A stretch of 28,738 bases of DNA from an uncultured Eubacteriales bacterium (GTDB taxonomy: Bacteria; Bacillota; Clostridia; Oscillospirales; Oscillospiraceae): assembly GCA_902492005.1 (NCBI GenBank), contig CABUJV010000026.1, positions 1 through 28,738 on the forward strand, in the 5' to 3' direction. The translations under genes and the position numbers were made by a program. Shown here piece after piece: positions 1-6,696 of this stretch; the first letter of the stretch is position 1, and each line of letters starts with the position of its first letter. The notes beneath the pieces are model-generated. The model ran no database searches and had not been told where the DNA came from. It saw only the letters and a list, made by a program, of their open reading frames with translations.

Positions 1-2196
1 GGGGGCGGGCCGGCCCTTCCGGCCGGCGTCCATGGGGGGCGGGCAGGGGGGGATCTGGTTGGTTTTGCTGGCCTGCATCACCTTTTCGATGGCTTTGGCG
101 ATGGCGTCGGGACAGGAGGTGACGGCCATGCCCTGCTGCCGGATGGTGGAGGGACAGCGGATGCCCTTGAGCTGCCGGATGAGCTCGTCGGAATCCACGC
201 CGGCCCGGAGAGCCACCGACATGAGCCGGGCGGTGGCCTCCGACTGGGAGGGGCAGCCGCCGGCCCGCCCGGTGTTGGTAAACACCTCGCAGACCCCCTG
301 CTCGTCGTAATTGACGGTGATGTACAGGTTGCCGCAGCCGATCTTCACCTTCTCCGTGTAGCCCATGGTCACGTCGGGCCGGGGACGGGGCTTGATGCTG
401 CCGCTGCGCAGCAGACAGGCGGTGGAGTCGCAGCCCGACTCCAGCAGCTTTTCCACATGGTCGGGGAGGGCGGCCTCCTGCTTGGCCTTGTCCACGCCGA
501 TGTTGAGCACCTGCTCGTCCCGGGAGCCGTCCCGGTAGATGGTGGTGCCCTTGCAGCCCAGCTCATAGGCCAGGCGGTAGACCTCAGCCACCTCCTCCCG
601 GGTAGCGGAGTGGGGGAAGTTCACCGTCTTGCTCACGGCGTTGTCGGTGAACTGCTGGAAGGCGGCCTGCATCTTAACATGCCAGATGGGCGAGACATCG
701 TGGGCACAGACAAAGACCCGCTTGACCGCCTCGGGGATACCCTCTACGTGGGCCAGGCTGCCGTGCTCGATGATCTGGCGCATGAGCTCGTCGGAGTAGA
801 GGCCCAGCTCGGTGAGCTTGTCCTTTAGGATCTGGTTGGTCTCGATGAGATGGGTGTTGTCCATCACGTTGCGGTAATAGGCGTAGGCAAAGACCGGCTC
901 CACGCCGCTGGACACCCCGGCGATGATGGACAGGGTGCCGGTGGGGGCGATGGTGGTGACGGTGGCGTTGCGCAGGGGCGCGCCGTCCCGGTAGACACTC
1001 TCGGGAAACAGAGGGAAGGGGCCGCGGACCTGGGCCAGCCGCTGGCTCTCCTGGTGGCCGATGGTCTGCACCAGCTCCATGACCTGCGAGGCCATGGCCA
1101 CGCCCTCGTCGGAGTCATAGGGGATGCCCAGACAGAGCAGCATGTCCGCAAAGCCCATGACGCCCAGGCCGATCTTCCGGGTCTTTTTGGTCATGGCGTC
1201 GATCTCGGGCAGGGGGTACTGGTTGACCTCAATGACGTTGTCCAGGAAATGGACGGCGGTGCGGATGGTCTGCTCCAGTTTGGACCGGTCCAGGACATAG
1301 CCCGTCTCCGTCCTGCGCAGGTGGCGGACCAGGTTGATGGAGCCCAGGTTGCACGCCTCGTAGGGCAGCAGGGGCTGCTCTCCGCAGGGGTTGGTGGACT
1401 CGATCTCGCCCTGCCCGGGACAGGGGTTGTCCTTGTTCAGGCGGTCCAGAAAGAGGATGCCCGGCTCGCCAGTCTGCCAGGCGGAACGGACGATGGCCTC
1501 AAAGACCTCCCGGGCGTTGAGCCTGCCGGTCACCCGGCCGGAGGCGGGGTCCACCAGTTCGTACTCGCTGTCCGACTCCGCCGCCTCCATAAAGGCCTCG
1601 GTGAGGCCCACGGAGATGTTGAAGTTGGTGATTTCCTTCGTGTCGTTCTTGCAGGTGATGAACTCCAGAATGTCCGGGTGGTCCACCCGCAGAATGCCCA
1701 TGTTGGCCCCCCGGCGGGTGCCGCCCTGCTTCACCGCCTCGGTGGCTGCGTTGAAGACCTTCATGAAGGAGATGGGGCCGCTGGCCACGCCGCCGGTGGA
1801 GTTCACCGTGGAGCCCTTGGCCCGCAGCCGGGAGAAGGAAAAGCCGGTGCCGCCGCCGGACTTGTGGATGAGGGCGGCGTTCTTGATGGCGTCGAAGATG
1901 TCCTCCATGGAGTCGGCCACCGGCAGCACAAAGCAGGCGGAGAGCTGCCCAAGAGGCCGGCCTGCGTTCATCAGCGTGGGGGAGTTGGGCAGAAAGTCCA
2001 GCCCGGTCATCATATGGTAAAAGCTCCGGGCGGTGCCGGCCACGTCGGCTTGGGGATCAAAGCGGGCGTCGGCGGCGGCGACGGCATCGGCCACCCGGTG
2101 GAACAGCTCGTCCACCGTCTCCACGGCCTCGCCGTACTCGTCCCGGATCAGATAGCGGCGCTCCAGCACCGCGCGGGCATTTTCAGAAATGGGCAT
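1..2196 (-). CDS. nrdJ: Adenosylcobalamin-dependent (class II) ribonucleoside-diphosphate reductase, C-terminus beyond window
   Basis: Reduces ribonucleotides to deoxyribonucleotides in the cytoplasm using a B12-generated thiyl radical, independent of oxygen. The frame is open from the ATG at 2196 to the window edge (732 codons), so the 3' end is missing. Visible signatures are HKSGGGTGFSFSRLR (about residues 111-125), NPCGEQ (269-274) and ACNLGSIN (281-288). Cys271 fits the thiyl-radical cysteine; Cys88 (QLSACFVLP) and Cys282 fit the redox pair, and the 271-282 spacing of 11 matches the Thermotoga NrdJ arrangement as I recall it. Near the window edge TSCPDAIAKAIEK is typical of the segment before the zinc-ribbon tail, which lies outside. 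The start is chosen by an AGGAG site about 8 nt upstream and by a good promoter 50 nt upstream. The gene stands alone, divergent from the CPBP protease gene. The identity is secure; the B12-dependent class is inferred from motif pattern. Confidence 0.93.
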   Translation of the reverse strand, partial: MPISENARAVLERRYLIRDEYGEAVETVDELFHRVADAVAAADARFDPQADVAGTARSFYHMMTGLDFLPNSPTLMNAGRPLGQLSACFVLPVADSMEDIFDAIKNAALIHKSGGGTGFSFSRLRAKGSTVNSTGGVASGPISFMKVFNAATEAVKQGGTRRGANMGILRVDHPDILEFITCKNDTKEITNFNISVGLTEAFMEAAESDSEYELVDPASGRVTGRLNAREVFEAIVRSAWQTGEPGILFLDRLNKDNPCPGQGEIESTNPCGEQPLLPYEACNLGSINLVRHLRRTETGYVLDRSKLEQTIRTAVHFLDNVIEVNQYPLPEIDAMTKKTRKIGLGVMGFADMLLCLGIPYDSDEGVAMASQVMELVQTIGHQESQRLAQVRGPFPLFPESVYRDGAPLRNATVTTIAPTGTLSIIAGVSSGVEPVFAYAYYRNVMDNTHLIETNQILKDKLTELGLYSDELMRQIIEHGSLAHVEGIPEAVKRVFVCAHDVSPIWHVKMQAAFQQFTDNAVSKTVNFPHSATREEVAEVYRLAYELGCKGTTIYRDGSRDEQVLNIGVDKAKQEAALPDHVEKLLESGCDSTACLLRSGSIKPRPRPDVTMGYTEKVKIGCGNLYITVNYDEQGVCEVFTNTGRAGGCPSQSEATARLMSVALRAGVDSDELIRQLKGIRCPSTIRQQGMAVTSCPDAIAKAIEKVMQASKTNQIPPCPPPMDAGRKGRPAP

Positions 2197-2238
2197 CTAT
2201 CTCGTCTCCTCTGTAACTATGAGTAAATGGTTTATCGA

Positions 2239-2285
2239 ACACCAGATATTGTATCACGGAATTTGAGCGTGTCAACATGTAGAGG
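2239..2285 (-). promoter_or_regulatory. Probable NrdR box pair over the nrdJ promoter
   Basis: Read on the minus strand, 2254-2239 is ATACAATATCTGGTGT, matching 13-14 of 16 positions of the NrdR consensus acaCwAtATaTwGtgt. It overlaps the -10 element. A much weaker copy (9 of 16) occupies 2270-2285 over the -35 element, exactly 31 bp away, which is the spacing expected of tandem NrdR boxes on one DNA face. The first box is convincing; the second is supported mainly by its spacing. It predicts repression of nrdJ when dATP/ATP-bound NrdR is present. Confidence 0.55.
2248..2275 (-). promoter_or_regulatory. Sigma-A promoter of nrdJ
   Basis: Read on the minus strand: TTGACA (2275-2270), 16-nt spacer, TACAAT (2253-2248). 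The predicted start is near 2241, giving an untranslated leader of only about 45 nt, too short to hold a cobalamin riboswitch. Confidence 0.8.
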
Positions 2286-2334
2286 AAAAAAGAGAACGTA
2301 GAAAATAAAAAGACCGGGCCGCGCAGATGCCGGG

Positions 2335-2363
2335 GAGACAGAACAGGGATTTTATGATACAAT
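2335..2363 (+). promoter_or_regulatory. Promoter of the CPBP protease gene
   Basis: TACAAT at 2358-2363 with GAGACA at 2335-2340 and a 17-nt spacer. The -35 box matches 4 of 6. The start would lie near 2370, giving a leader of about 27 nt with a GGAGGAG ribosome site before the ATG at 2397. Confidence 0.5.
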
Positions 2364-2396
2364 AGAGCCCGCTGAACAGATGGGAGGAGATGGGAC

Positions 2397-3335
2397 ATGT
2401 TTCAAGGCCTGAGTCAAACCCTGCGCTGGGAGGACCGCCAGGTGTTTTCCCGGGTGGGCTGGGCCATGACGCTGCTGGTGGTGCTCCAGCTTGCGGTGCA
2501 GGTGCTGGGCCTGCGTCTGGCGGCGGCCCTGGCCCCCGGCCTTCTGGAAGCCGCCTGGTTCGACTGGGTGCTGTCGGCGGCGGGCAGCTATCTGGTGGCC
2601 TTCCCGGCGGCCTATCGGACCCTGCGGGTCCTGCCCGCCGTCCGGGCCGGGCGGGAGAGCCCCTGGACCCCCGGCGGCCTGCTGCAGGGCTGGTTCATGG
2701 CCCTGGCGCTGATCTATTCGGCCAATCTGGTCACGATGGGGCTGGTCCGGCTCATCAACGATCTGCGGGACACCCCCCTGTCCAACCCGGTGGAGGCCCT
2801 GCTGGACCAGCCGGTCCTGTTTAATCTGCTGCTGGGCTGTGTTTTGGCGCCGCTGGCGGAGGAGCTGCTGTTTCGAAAGGCCCTGCTGGACCGGCTCAAG
2901 CCCTACGGCGAGGGGTTTGCCATCCTAGCCTCGGCGCTTCTGTTTGCCCTGGTCCACGGAAACCTCTTCCAGATGCTCTACGCCTTTGCGGTGGGCGGAT
3001 TTTTCGGCTATGTGGCCCTGAGGACCGGCGGTGTACGCTGGACGATCCCCCTCCACGCGGGGGTGAACTTCGTCTCGGCGGGCCTGTCGCCTCTGCTGGA
3101 ATACTTCGGGGACCAGGGCGAGAGCGTCCTGTCCTATTTTATCCTCTTTTCGCTGGTGTTCGGCTGGTATCTCCTGTCCGTCCGCTATCGGGACCGGGAC
3201 CGGGACGGAAGGCTGGACCCGGGCGCCGCCGGCATGGAGGCCGGGGAGAAGTGGGGGCTGTTCCTGGTCAATCCGGGCATGACGGTTTTCTGCATGCTGA
3301 TTCTCTTCGTAGTCCTGCTGGCCATGCGTATGTAA
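2397..3335 (+). CDS. CPBP (CAAX/Abi) family intramembrane metalloprotease
   Basis: A 312-residue polytopic membrane protein of the CPBP family, whose members are intramembrane glutamic/metallo-proteases related to Rce1. The three diagnostic motifs are present: EELLFR (155-160, the EExxxR motif), FALVH (183-187) and HAGVN (220-224). Hydrophobic segments occupy roughly 22-46, 52-72, 96-120, 138-158, 172-208, 214-262 and 286-310. Between about 264 and 285 is a charged loop with a striking Arg/Asp run (RYRDRDRDGR). The ATG at 2397 is preceded by a GGAGGAG site. The gene is monocistronic, divergent from nrdJ and convergent with the polysaccharide deacetylase. The substrate cannot be told from sequence; relatives act in protein maturation, bacteriocin self-immunity or membrane-protein turnover. 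Confidence 0.9.
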   Translation: MFQGLSQTLRWEDRQVFSRVGWAMTLLVVLQLAVQVLGLRLAAALAPGLLEAAWFDWVLSAAGSYLVAFPAAYRTLRVLPAVRAGRESPWTPGGLLQGWFMALALIYSANLVTMGLVRLINDLRDTPLSNPVEALLDQPVLFNLLLGCVLAPLAEELLFRKALLDRLKPYGEGFAILASALLFALVHGNLFQMLYAFAVGGFFGYVALRTGGVRWTIPLHAGVNFVSAGLSPLLEYFGDQGESVLSYFILFSLVFGWYLLSVRYRDRDRDGRLDPGAAGMEAGEKWGLFLVNPGMTVFCMLILFVVLLAMRM

Positions 3336-3377
3336 AAAGCGTTCGGGCTTGGCCCGAACGCTTCCCGAACGCTTTTT
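3334..3377. terminator. Three-arm bidirectional terminator
   Basis: Three repeats of one arm sequence lie between two convergent genes. Arm 1 (3337-3348) pairs perfectly over 12 bp with arm 2 (3352-3363) across a TTG loop. Arm 3 (3364-3377, ending in TTTTT) repeats arm 2 and can pair with 3334-3347 instead. For the minus-strand gene the arm 1/2 hairpin is followed by U residues; for the plus-strand gene the longer 1/3 pairing ends in the U run. One site can thus serve both genes through alternative folds. Confidence 0.8.
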
Positions 3378-3379
3378 GA

Positions 3380-4174
3380 TTACGGATAGGCGTCGGAGTA
3401 GGTCCGGCCTGCCTCCAGGGGCAGACAGCGGGCGGCGAAGAGCTGCTCCACGGTGACGAAGAGATACCCCTGCTGGTGGAGCCGGTCCACGATTTGGAAC
3501 GCGGCGTCCACGCTCTCGGGAAAGATGTCGTGCATGAGGATGATGGCGCCGTCCCTGGCGCCGTTCACCACATGCTCCGTCACGCGGACGGTGTTTTGGT
3601 CCTTCCAGTCCTCCGGGTCGATGGACCAGAGGATGATGGGGCAGCCGGCGTGGCGGCGGATGCCGTCATCCATGAGGCCGTAGGGGGGGCGCAGCAGGAA
3701 GTCGTTGTGCCCCAGAATGTTTTTCAAAAGCTGCCGGGTCCGGTCCACCTGGGCGTCGAAGTCGGCCTTGTTCAGGCCGGTGAGCCGGACGTGGTCAAAG
3801 GTGTGGATGCCCACCTGGTGGCCCTCCTCGTCCATGCGGCGGACCACGTCCTCGTTGGTCTCCAACTGCTTCCCGATGAGAAAAAAGGTGGCCTTTACGC
3901 CCCGCTCCGCCAGGCCGTCCAGCAGAGCGGTGGTGGTGGAGCGCCGGGGCCCGTCGTCAAAGGTAAGGGCGATGAGCTTGGGCTGTCCGTCTCCGGACTG
4001 GACCTGGGGCGAGGGCGAGGGACCGTCCTCCTCGGTGAGGACCTGGGCGTCCGCCTGGACCGCCGGAGGCGGTATGGAGAGCACCAGGGCGAACCAAGGG
4101 GCGGCGGCGCCCAGCAGAAGCCCGAAGGCGGCCAGAACCGCCGCCCAGCCGGGATCGGATTTGCGTTTGAACAT
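3380..4174 (-). CDS. Polysaccharide deacetylase (NodB-type carbohydrate esterase 4), membrane-anchored
   Basis: A 264-residue extracytoplasmic enzyme that removes acetyl groups from N-acetylated sugars of peptidoglycan or another cell-wall glycan. An N-terminal hydrophobic segment (about 10-34) acts as signal anchor, followed by an Asp/Glu/Pro/Ser linker (40-64). CE4 motifs appear in order: TFDDG (71-75, catalytic base and metal ligand), HTFDH (124-128, metal-binding histidines), RPPYG (162-166), a DPEDW motif with Trp190, and LMHD (213-216, catalytic histidine). All key residues are intact, so activity is expected. The ATG at 4174 is chosen for the AAGGCGGG site upstream and because the protein then begins just before the anchor; an in-frame ATG 31 codons earlier would place a very basic leader ahead of it. 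No clear promoter was found upstream. Delta-lactam synthesis in spore cortex (PdaA-like) or vegetative wall modification are both possible. Confidence 0.9.
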   Translation of the reverse strand: MFKRKSDPGWAAVLAAFGLLLGAAAPWFALVLSIPPPAVQADAQVLTEEDGPSPSPQVQSGDGQPKLIALTFDDGPRRSTTTALLDGLAERGVKATFFLIGKQLETNEDVVRRMDEEGHQVGIHTFDHVRLTGLNKADFDAQVDRTRQLLKNILGHNDFLLRPPYGLMDDGIRRHAGCPIILWSIDPEDWKDQNTVRVTEHVVNGARDGAIILMHDIFPESVDAAFQIVDRLHQQGYLFVTVEQLFAARCLPLEAGRTYSDAYP

Positions 4175-4248
4175 GATGCGCCCGCCTTTCCTGTTCGTTC
4201 TCGAATAGGATATACGGCGGGCGGCATTTTTCCTCATGTAAAATTTGT

Positions 4249-4254
4249 TATAAT
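4249..4254 (+). promoter_or_regulatory. Extended -10 element facing the hairpin array
   Basis: TGTTATAAT at 4246-4254 is a perfect extended -10 (TGnTATAAT) on the plus strand. There is no good -35 at 17 bp (ATTTTT). The predicted start, about 4261, coincides with the first base pairs of the hairpin array and points away from the deacetylase gene, toward no coding region on that strand. Confidence 0.4.
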
Positions 4255-4259
4255 CAAAG

Positions 4260-4417
4260 CGGTTCAAACGGAGCGTTTGCTCCGTTTGAACCGTGCGGCG
4301 ATTTTCGCCGCACAGGGCCGCTTTGCGGTCCTGCTTTGGATTTCATAGTCCAGAAGGCGCGTGTTACACGCTGGCGGGCAACGCCCGCCCATTGAAAAAT
4401 AACTTGTTATTTTTCAA
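4260..4417. repeat. Array of seven contiguous hairpins; possible structured RNA or palindromic repeat element
   Basis: This non-coding stretch is almost entirely built of inverted repeats placed end to end. Stems: 4260-4274/4279-4293 (15 bp, perfect, GTTT loop); 4294-4301/4305-4312 (8 bp, TTT loop); 4313-4321/4325-4333 (9 bp, one G-T pair, TTT loop); about 4334-4340/4349-4356 (7 bp with a bulge); 4359-4363/4367-4371 (5 bp, TTA loop); 4373-4379/4383-4389 (7 bp, AAC loop); 4392-4402/4407-4417 (11 bp, AT-rich, CTTG loop). Neighbours are the end of the DUF2461 gene and the start of the deacetylase gene, both on the minus strand, so the last AT-rich hairpin could also serve as a weak terminator for the former. 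It shares a short motif arrangement with the array at 10516-10654. Confidence 0.65.
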
Positions 4418-4439
4418 CTGCTGTGGCGATATCAAACGA

Positions 4440-5114
4440 TCAGGCCCTGGGGTCGGGATCGCCCTCCAGGGAGAGAAAATAGGCGTAGTAGGGGGCCAGA
4501 AAGTCGTAGCCCTCCGCCAGCGTTTGGACCAGATCCGGCGAGAAGAGCCGGTCATCGTGGGGCCGCTGGCAGATGAGGGAGAGATTTTTGCTGTTGTACC
4601 AGGGGGCGAGGAGCTTGCCCGGGTCCCCCTTTGGCTTTTTGTAGCACGTGTGCTCCAGCGTGAAGACGTCCTGGCGCTCCAGCGCCCGGGCCAGCTTTTC
4701 AAAGGGCTTGGGGTCCCGGTCCAGCCGGGCGCGGAACCGGGCCATGGTGGCCGGCTTGGCGGCGTAGTAGCCCATGCCGTAGGAGTAGCCCTCGGGGGCC
4801 AGCTCGAACCAGAACACCGGGTCGCAGGTCCAAGCCTCCGAGGGGCGCTCCATGGAGAACCACAGCCGGTCCTTATAGGGGCCGCGGCCCCGCAGCCGCC
4901 GGGCGTCCCGGTAGATGCGGGATACCCGGGTCATCAGCTCCAGGTCCCTGTGCCGGTCCTGAAAGGTCTCGTACATCTGGGCGGCCAGAGCCTTCATCGG
5001 TTCGTAGAAGTGGGCCTGGTAGGTCTGCTTATGCTGCTCGAACCAGCTTTTTTCATTGTTGAAGCGGATGCCCCACATAAAATCGATGGTCTCGTTGGAA
5101 AAGCCCTGAAACAT
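4440..5114 (-). CDS. DUF2461 family protein
   Basis: A 224-residue soluble protein of the DUF2461 (TIGR02453) family, whose function is unknown. The N-terminus carries the family pattern FNNEKSWFEQHKQTY (18-32) and the conserved GPYKDRLWFS segment (78-87), followed by FELAPEGYSYGMGYY. There is no signal peptide or membrane segment, and the length is usual for the family. The ATG at 5114 follows its promoter by about 25 nt; the ribosome site is weak (AGAGTG). The gene is likely monocistronic, since a hairpin array separates it from the deacetylase gene downstream. Confidence 0.85.
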   Translation of the reverse strand: MFQGFSNETIDFMWGIRFNNEKSWFEQHKQTYQAHFYEPMKALAAQMYETFQDRHRDLELMTRVSRIYRDARRLRGRGPYKDRLWFSMERPSEAWTCDPVFWFELAPEGYSYGMGYYAAKPATMARFRARLDRDPKPFEKLARALERQDVFTLEHTCYKKPKGDPGKLLAPWYNSKNLSLICQRPHDDRLFSPDLVQTLAEGYDFLAPYYAYFLSLEGDPDPRA

Positions 5115-5145
5115 GGCGCGTCACTCTTTTCTGTTTGGTGTTCCC

Positions 5146-5173
5146 AGTATACCACAATCGGGCGCAAACGCAA
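5146..5173 (-). promoter_or_regulatory. Promoter of the DUF2461 gene
   Basis: Minus strand: TTGCGT (5173-5168), 16-nt spacer, TATACT (5151-5146). The -10 matches 5 of 6, the -35 only 3 of 6. Confidence 0.55.
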
Positions 5174-5223
5174 GCGGCACGGCTCGACAGGCCGCGGCAT
5201 AGAATGAGCCGGAGGGATACAGT

Positions 5224-5688
5224 ATGGACTTTTGCGACATTTGTCTGGACCCGCCCCGGCCGCTGGAGTGCCAGATCACCGGGGCGGTGCGCCTGAACGC
5301 CGTGGAGGGGAACCGCCGCCTGCTGGCGGAGCTCCCCCTGCGGGGAACGGTCCGGCTCCACTTCGTGGAGGTGACCGCCCGGGAGCGGCTGTGGGAGGCC
5401 GCCGAGCGGACGGTGCGGGTGGTGACGGTCTACAACCGCTCCTCACTGCCCCTGACCAGAGTGGAGGTGGCCTGCGGCGGGGCCATACCCGGCTCCGTCC
5501 GGATCAACGGTCTGGCCGAGCCGGAGGCCGACCCGGGTGCGGGCGTGGTTCTGCCCGGCCTAGGTGCGGGCTGCGCGGCCACTCTCACCTGGGAGGTGGA
5601 GGACGGCGGGGAGCGGGAGCCCGTTCGGGTGGGCTACCAGTACCTGTTTGAAGGCGAGGTCCTGACCGGCGAGGCCATCCCCGCCTGA
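5224..5688 (+). CDS. Small DUF11-like protein of unknown function
   Basis: A 154-residue protein without signal peptide or membrane segment. I do not recognise a named family with confidence. Residues about 70-130 resemble the DUF11 / conserved-repeat beta-sandwich found in surface proteins: an N-rich turn (NRSSLPLTRVEV), the PGSVRING strand, and PGLGAGCAATLTWEVE matching the closing strands. Here the domain stands alone, without the usual export signal or repeats. The N-terminus holds CDICLD (Cys4, Cys7) and the middle an AERTVRVVTVYN strand. A GGAGG site lies 8 nt before the ATG at 5224. It is divergent from the DUF2461 gene and convergent with the DUF975 gene. Sporulation or envelope roles would be guesses. 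Confidence 0.6.
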   Translation: MDFCDICLDPPRPLECQITGAVRLNAVEGNRRLLAELPLRGTVRLHFVEVTARERLWEAAERTVRVVTVYNRSSLPLTRVEVACGGAIPGSVRINGLAEPEADPGAGVVLPGLGAGCAATLTWEVEDGGEREPVRVGYQYLFEGEVLTGEAIPA

Positions 5689-5699
5689 CAAAAGAAAAG

Positions 5700-5730
5700 A
5701 AGGGAGCTGCCGGCTGACAGCTCCCTTTCT
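5700..5730. terminator. Bidirectional intrinsic terminator
   Basis: A 10-bp stem (5700-5709 with 5718-5727), 8-nt loop, in the 51-bp gap between convergent genes. On the minus strand it is followed by a U-rich run (complement of 5690-5699); on the plus strand only by TCTG, so it mainly serves the DUF975 gene. Confidence 0.75.
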
Positions 5731-5739
5731 GCCTGTGGG

Positions 5740-6696
5740 TCACAGCAGGGTCAGGTCCGGGCCGCCGGGGGTCTCCCGGACGGTGTCCAGCGCGGTGAGG
5801 AACAGCATGGAGGCCATGTGCTGGTAGGGCACCACATACAGGTCCAGCACCTGATAGAGCATCATAGAGACCAGGTGCCACACCAGGAAGGAGAGCTGGA
5901 GGAGGAAGAAGTCCCGGTAGCTGCTCTTCAGCAGCCGCCTGCTCCGGCGCAGGGCCTGCCCCACGTCCAGCTCCGGCGAGCGGGCGAGCAGGTACTGGGC
6001 GGGGAGCAGCCGTACATAGCAGAAGTAGCCGGCCAGGGACCCCAGCAGGGTGAGGGGCAGGGCCAGCAGCACCAGAAAACCCGGCGCGCCGGACTGGCTG
6101 CCCAGGATGGTGCAGGCCAGGCCGGGGATCAGGCACACAAAGGCGGTGACGGTGCGCCACACACTGAGCAGAAGCTGAAGCGCCACCGCCTTGCCGGTGA
6201 GGCGCAGGTCGAGGTACCAGGAGAAGAGACTGCGGAAGGGGCGCGGCTCCCCACGGAGGATGTGCCAATACTGCTGGAGGGCCCCGTAGAGGATGGGGGT
6301 GGACAGCAGCAGCACCACAAGCTGAATGAGCAGCGCCACGGGGATCTGCCGGAAGGGGATCAGCAGCAGGTAGACCAGCCCGGCGGCGTCCAGCCGCAGG
6401 GCGCCCAGAAGGGCGCCCGCCCCGCTGAATTCAGCGGGCAGGCCCACGGTGGTCATCAGGCGGGCGGCGGCCGCGGCGTCCAGCCGCCAGACGCCGGTCT
6501 GGAAGGGGTAGTCCTCCACGGCGGCGTAGAGAAAATAGGACAGGCTGGTGCCGGGGGTGACGGCCTGCACCACCTCCAGAAGAAGGGTAAACAGCAGAAG
6601 GGCGGCGGAGGCCAGCATGCAGGGCCTGGCCCAGCGGGCCAGCGTCTGCTTGGCCTGGGCCTTGAGCTCCCGGCGGGTGAGGGTAGAACCGCTCAT
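5740..6696 (-). CDS. DUF975 family membrane protein
   Basis: A 318-residue polytopic membrane protein matching the DUF975 family. The N-terminus has the family-typical basic RRELKAQAKQTL helix (8-19), then about six hydrophobic segments (roughly 26-46, 104-135, 175-196, 205-230, 262-282, 290-302). The loop RSPELDVGQALRRSRRLLKSSYRDFF resembles the conserved cytoplasmic loop of the family. Its ATG overlaps the TGA of the VanW-family gene (ATGA, 6693-6696), so it is probably translated by coupling and made with that protein. Function unknown; the pairing suggests a cell-envelope role. Confidence 0.75.
   Translation of the reverse strand: MSGSTLTRRELKAQAKQTLARWARPCMLASAALLLFTLLLEVVQAVTPGTSLSYFLYAAVEDYPFQTGVWRLDAAAAARLMTTVGLPAEFSGAGALLGALRLDAAGLVYLLLIPFRQIPVALLIQLVVLLLSTPILYGALQQYWHILRGEPRPFRSLFSWYLDLRLTGKAVALQLLLSVWRTVTAFVCLIPGLACTILGSQSGAPGFLVLLALPLTLLGSLAGYFCYVRLLPAQYLLARSPELDVGQALRRSRRLLKSSYRDFFLLQLSFLVWHLVSMMLYQVLDLYVVPYQHMASMLFLTALDTVRETPGGPDLTLL

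Noticed and set aside
2197..2275. Cobalamin riboswitch in front of the B12-dependent reductase gene
   Set aside because: The promoter lies about 50 bp before the start codon, leaving a leader of about 45 nt with no B12-box.
4175..4267. Upstream in-frame ATG for the polysaccharide deacetylase
   Set aside because: It would add a basic 31-residue leader before the signal anchor, lies at the edge of the hairpin array, and the ATG at 4174 has a better ribosome site.
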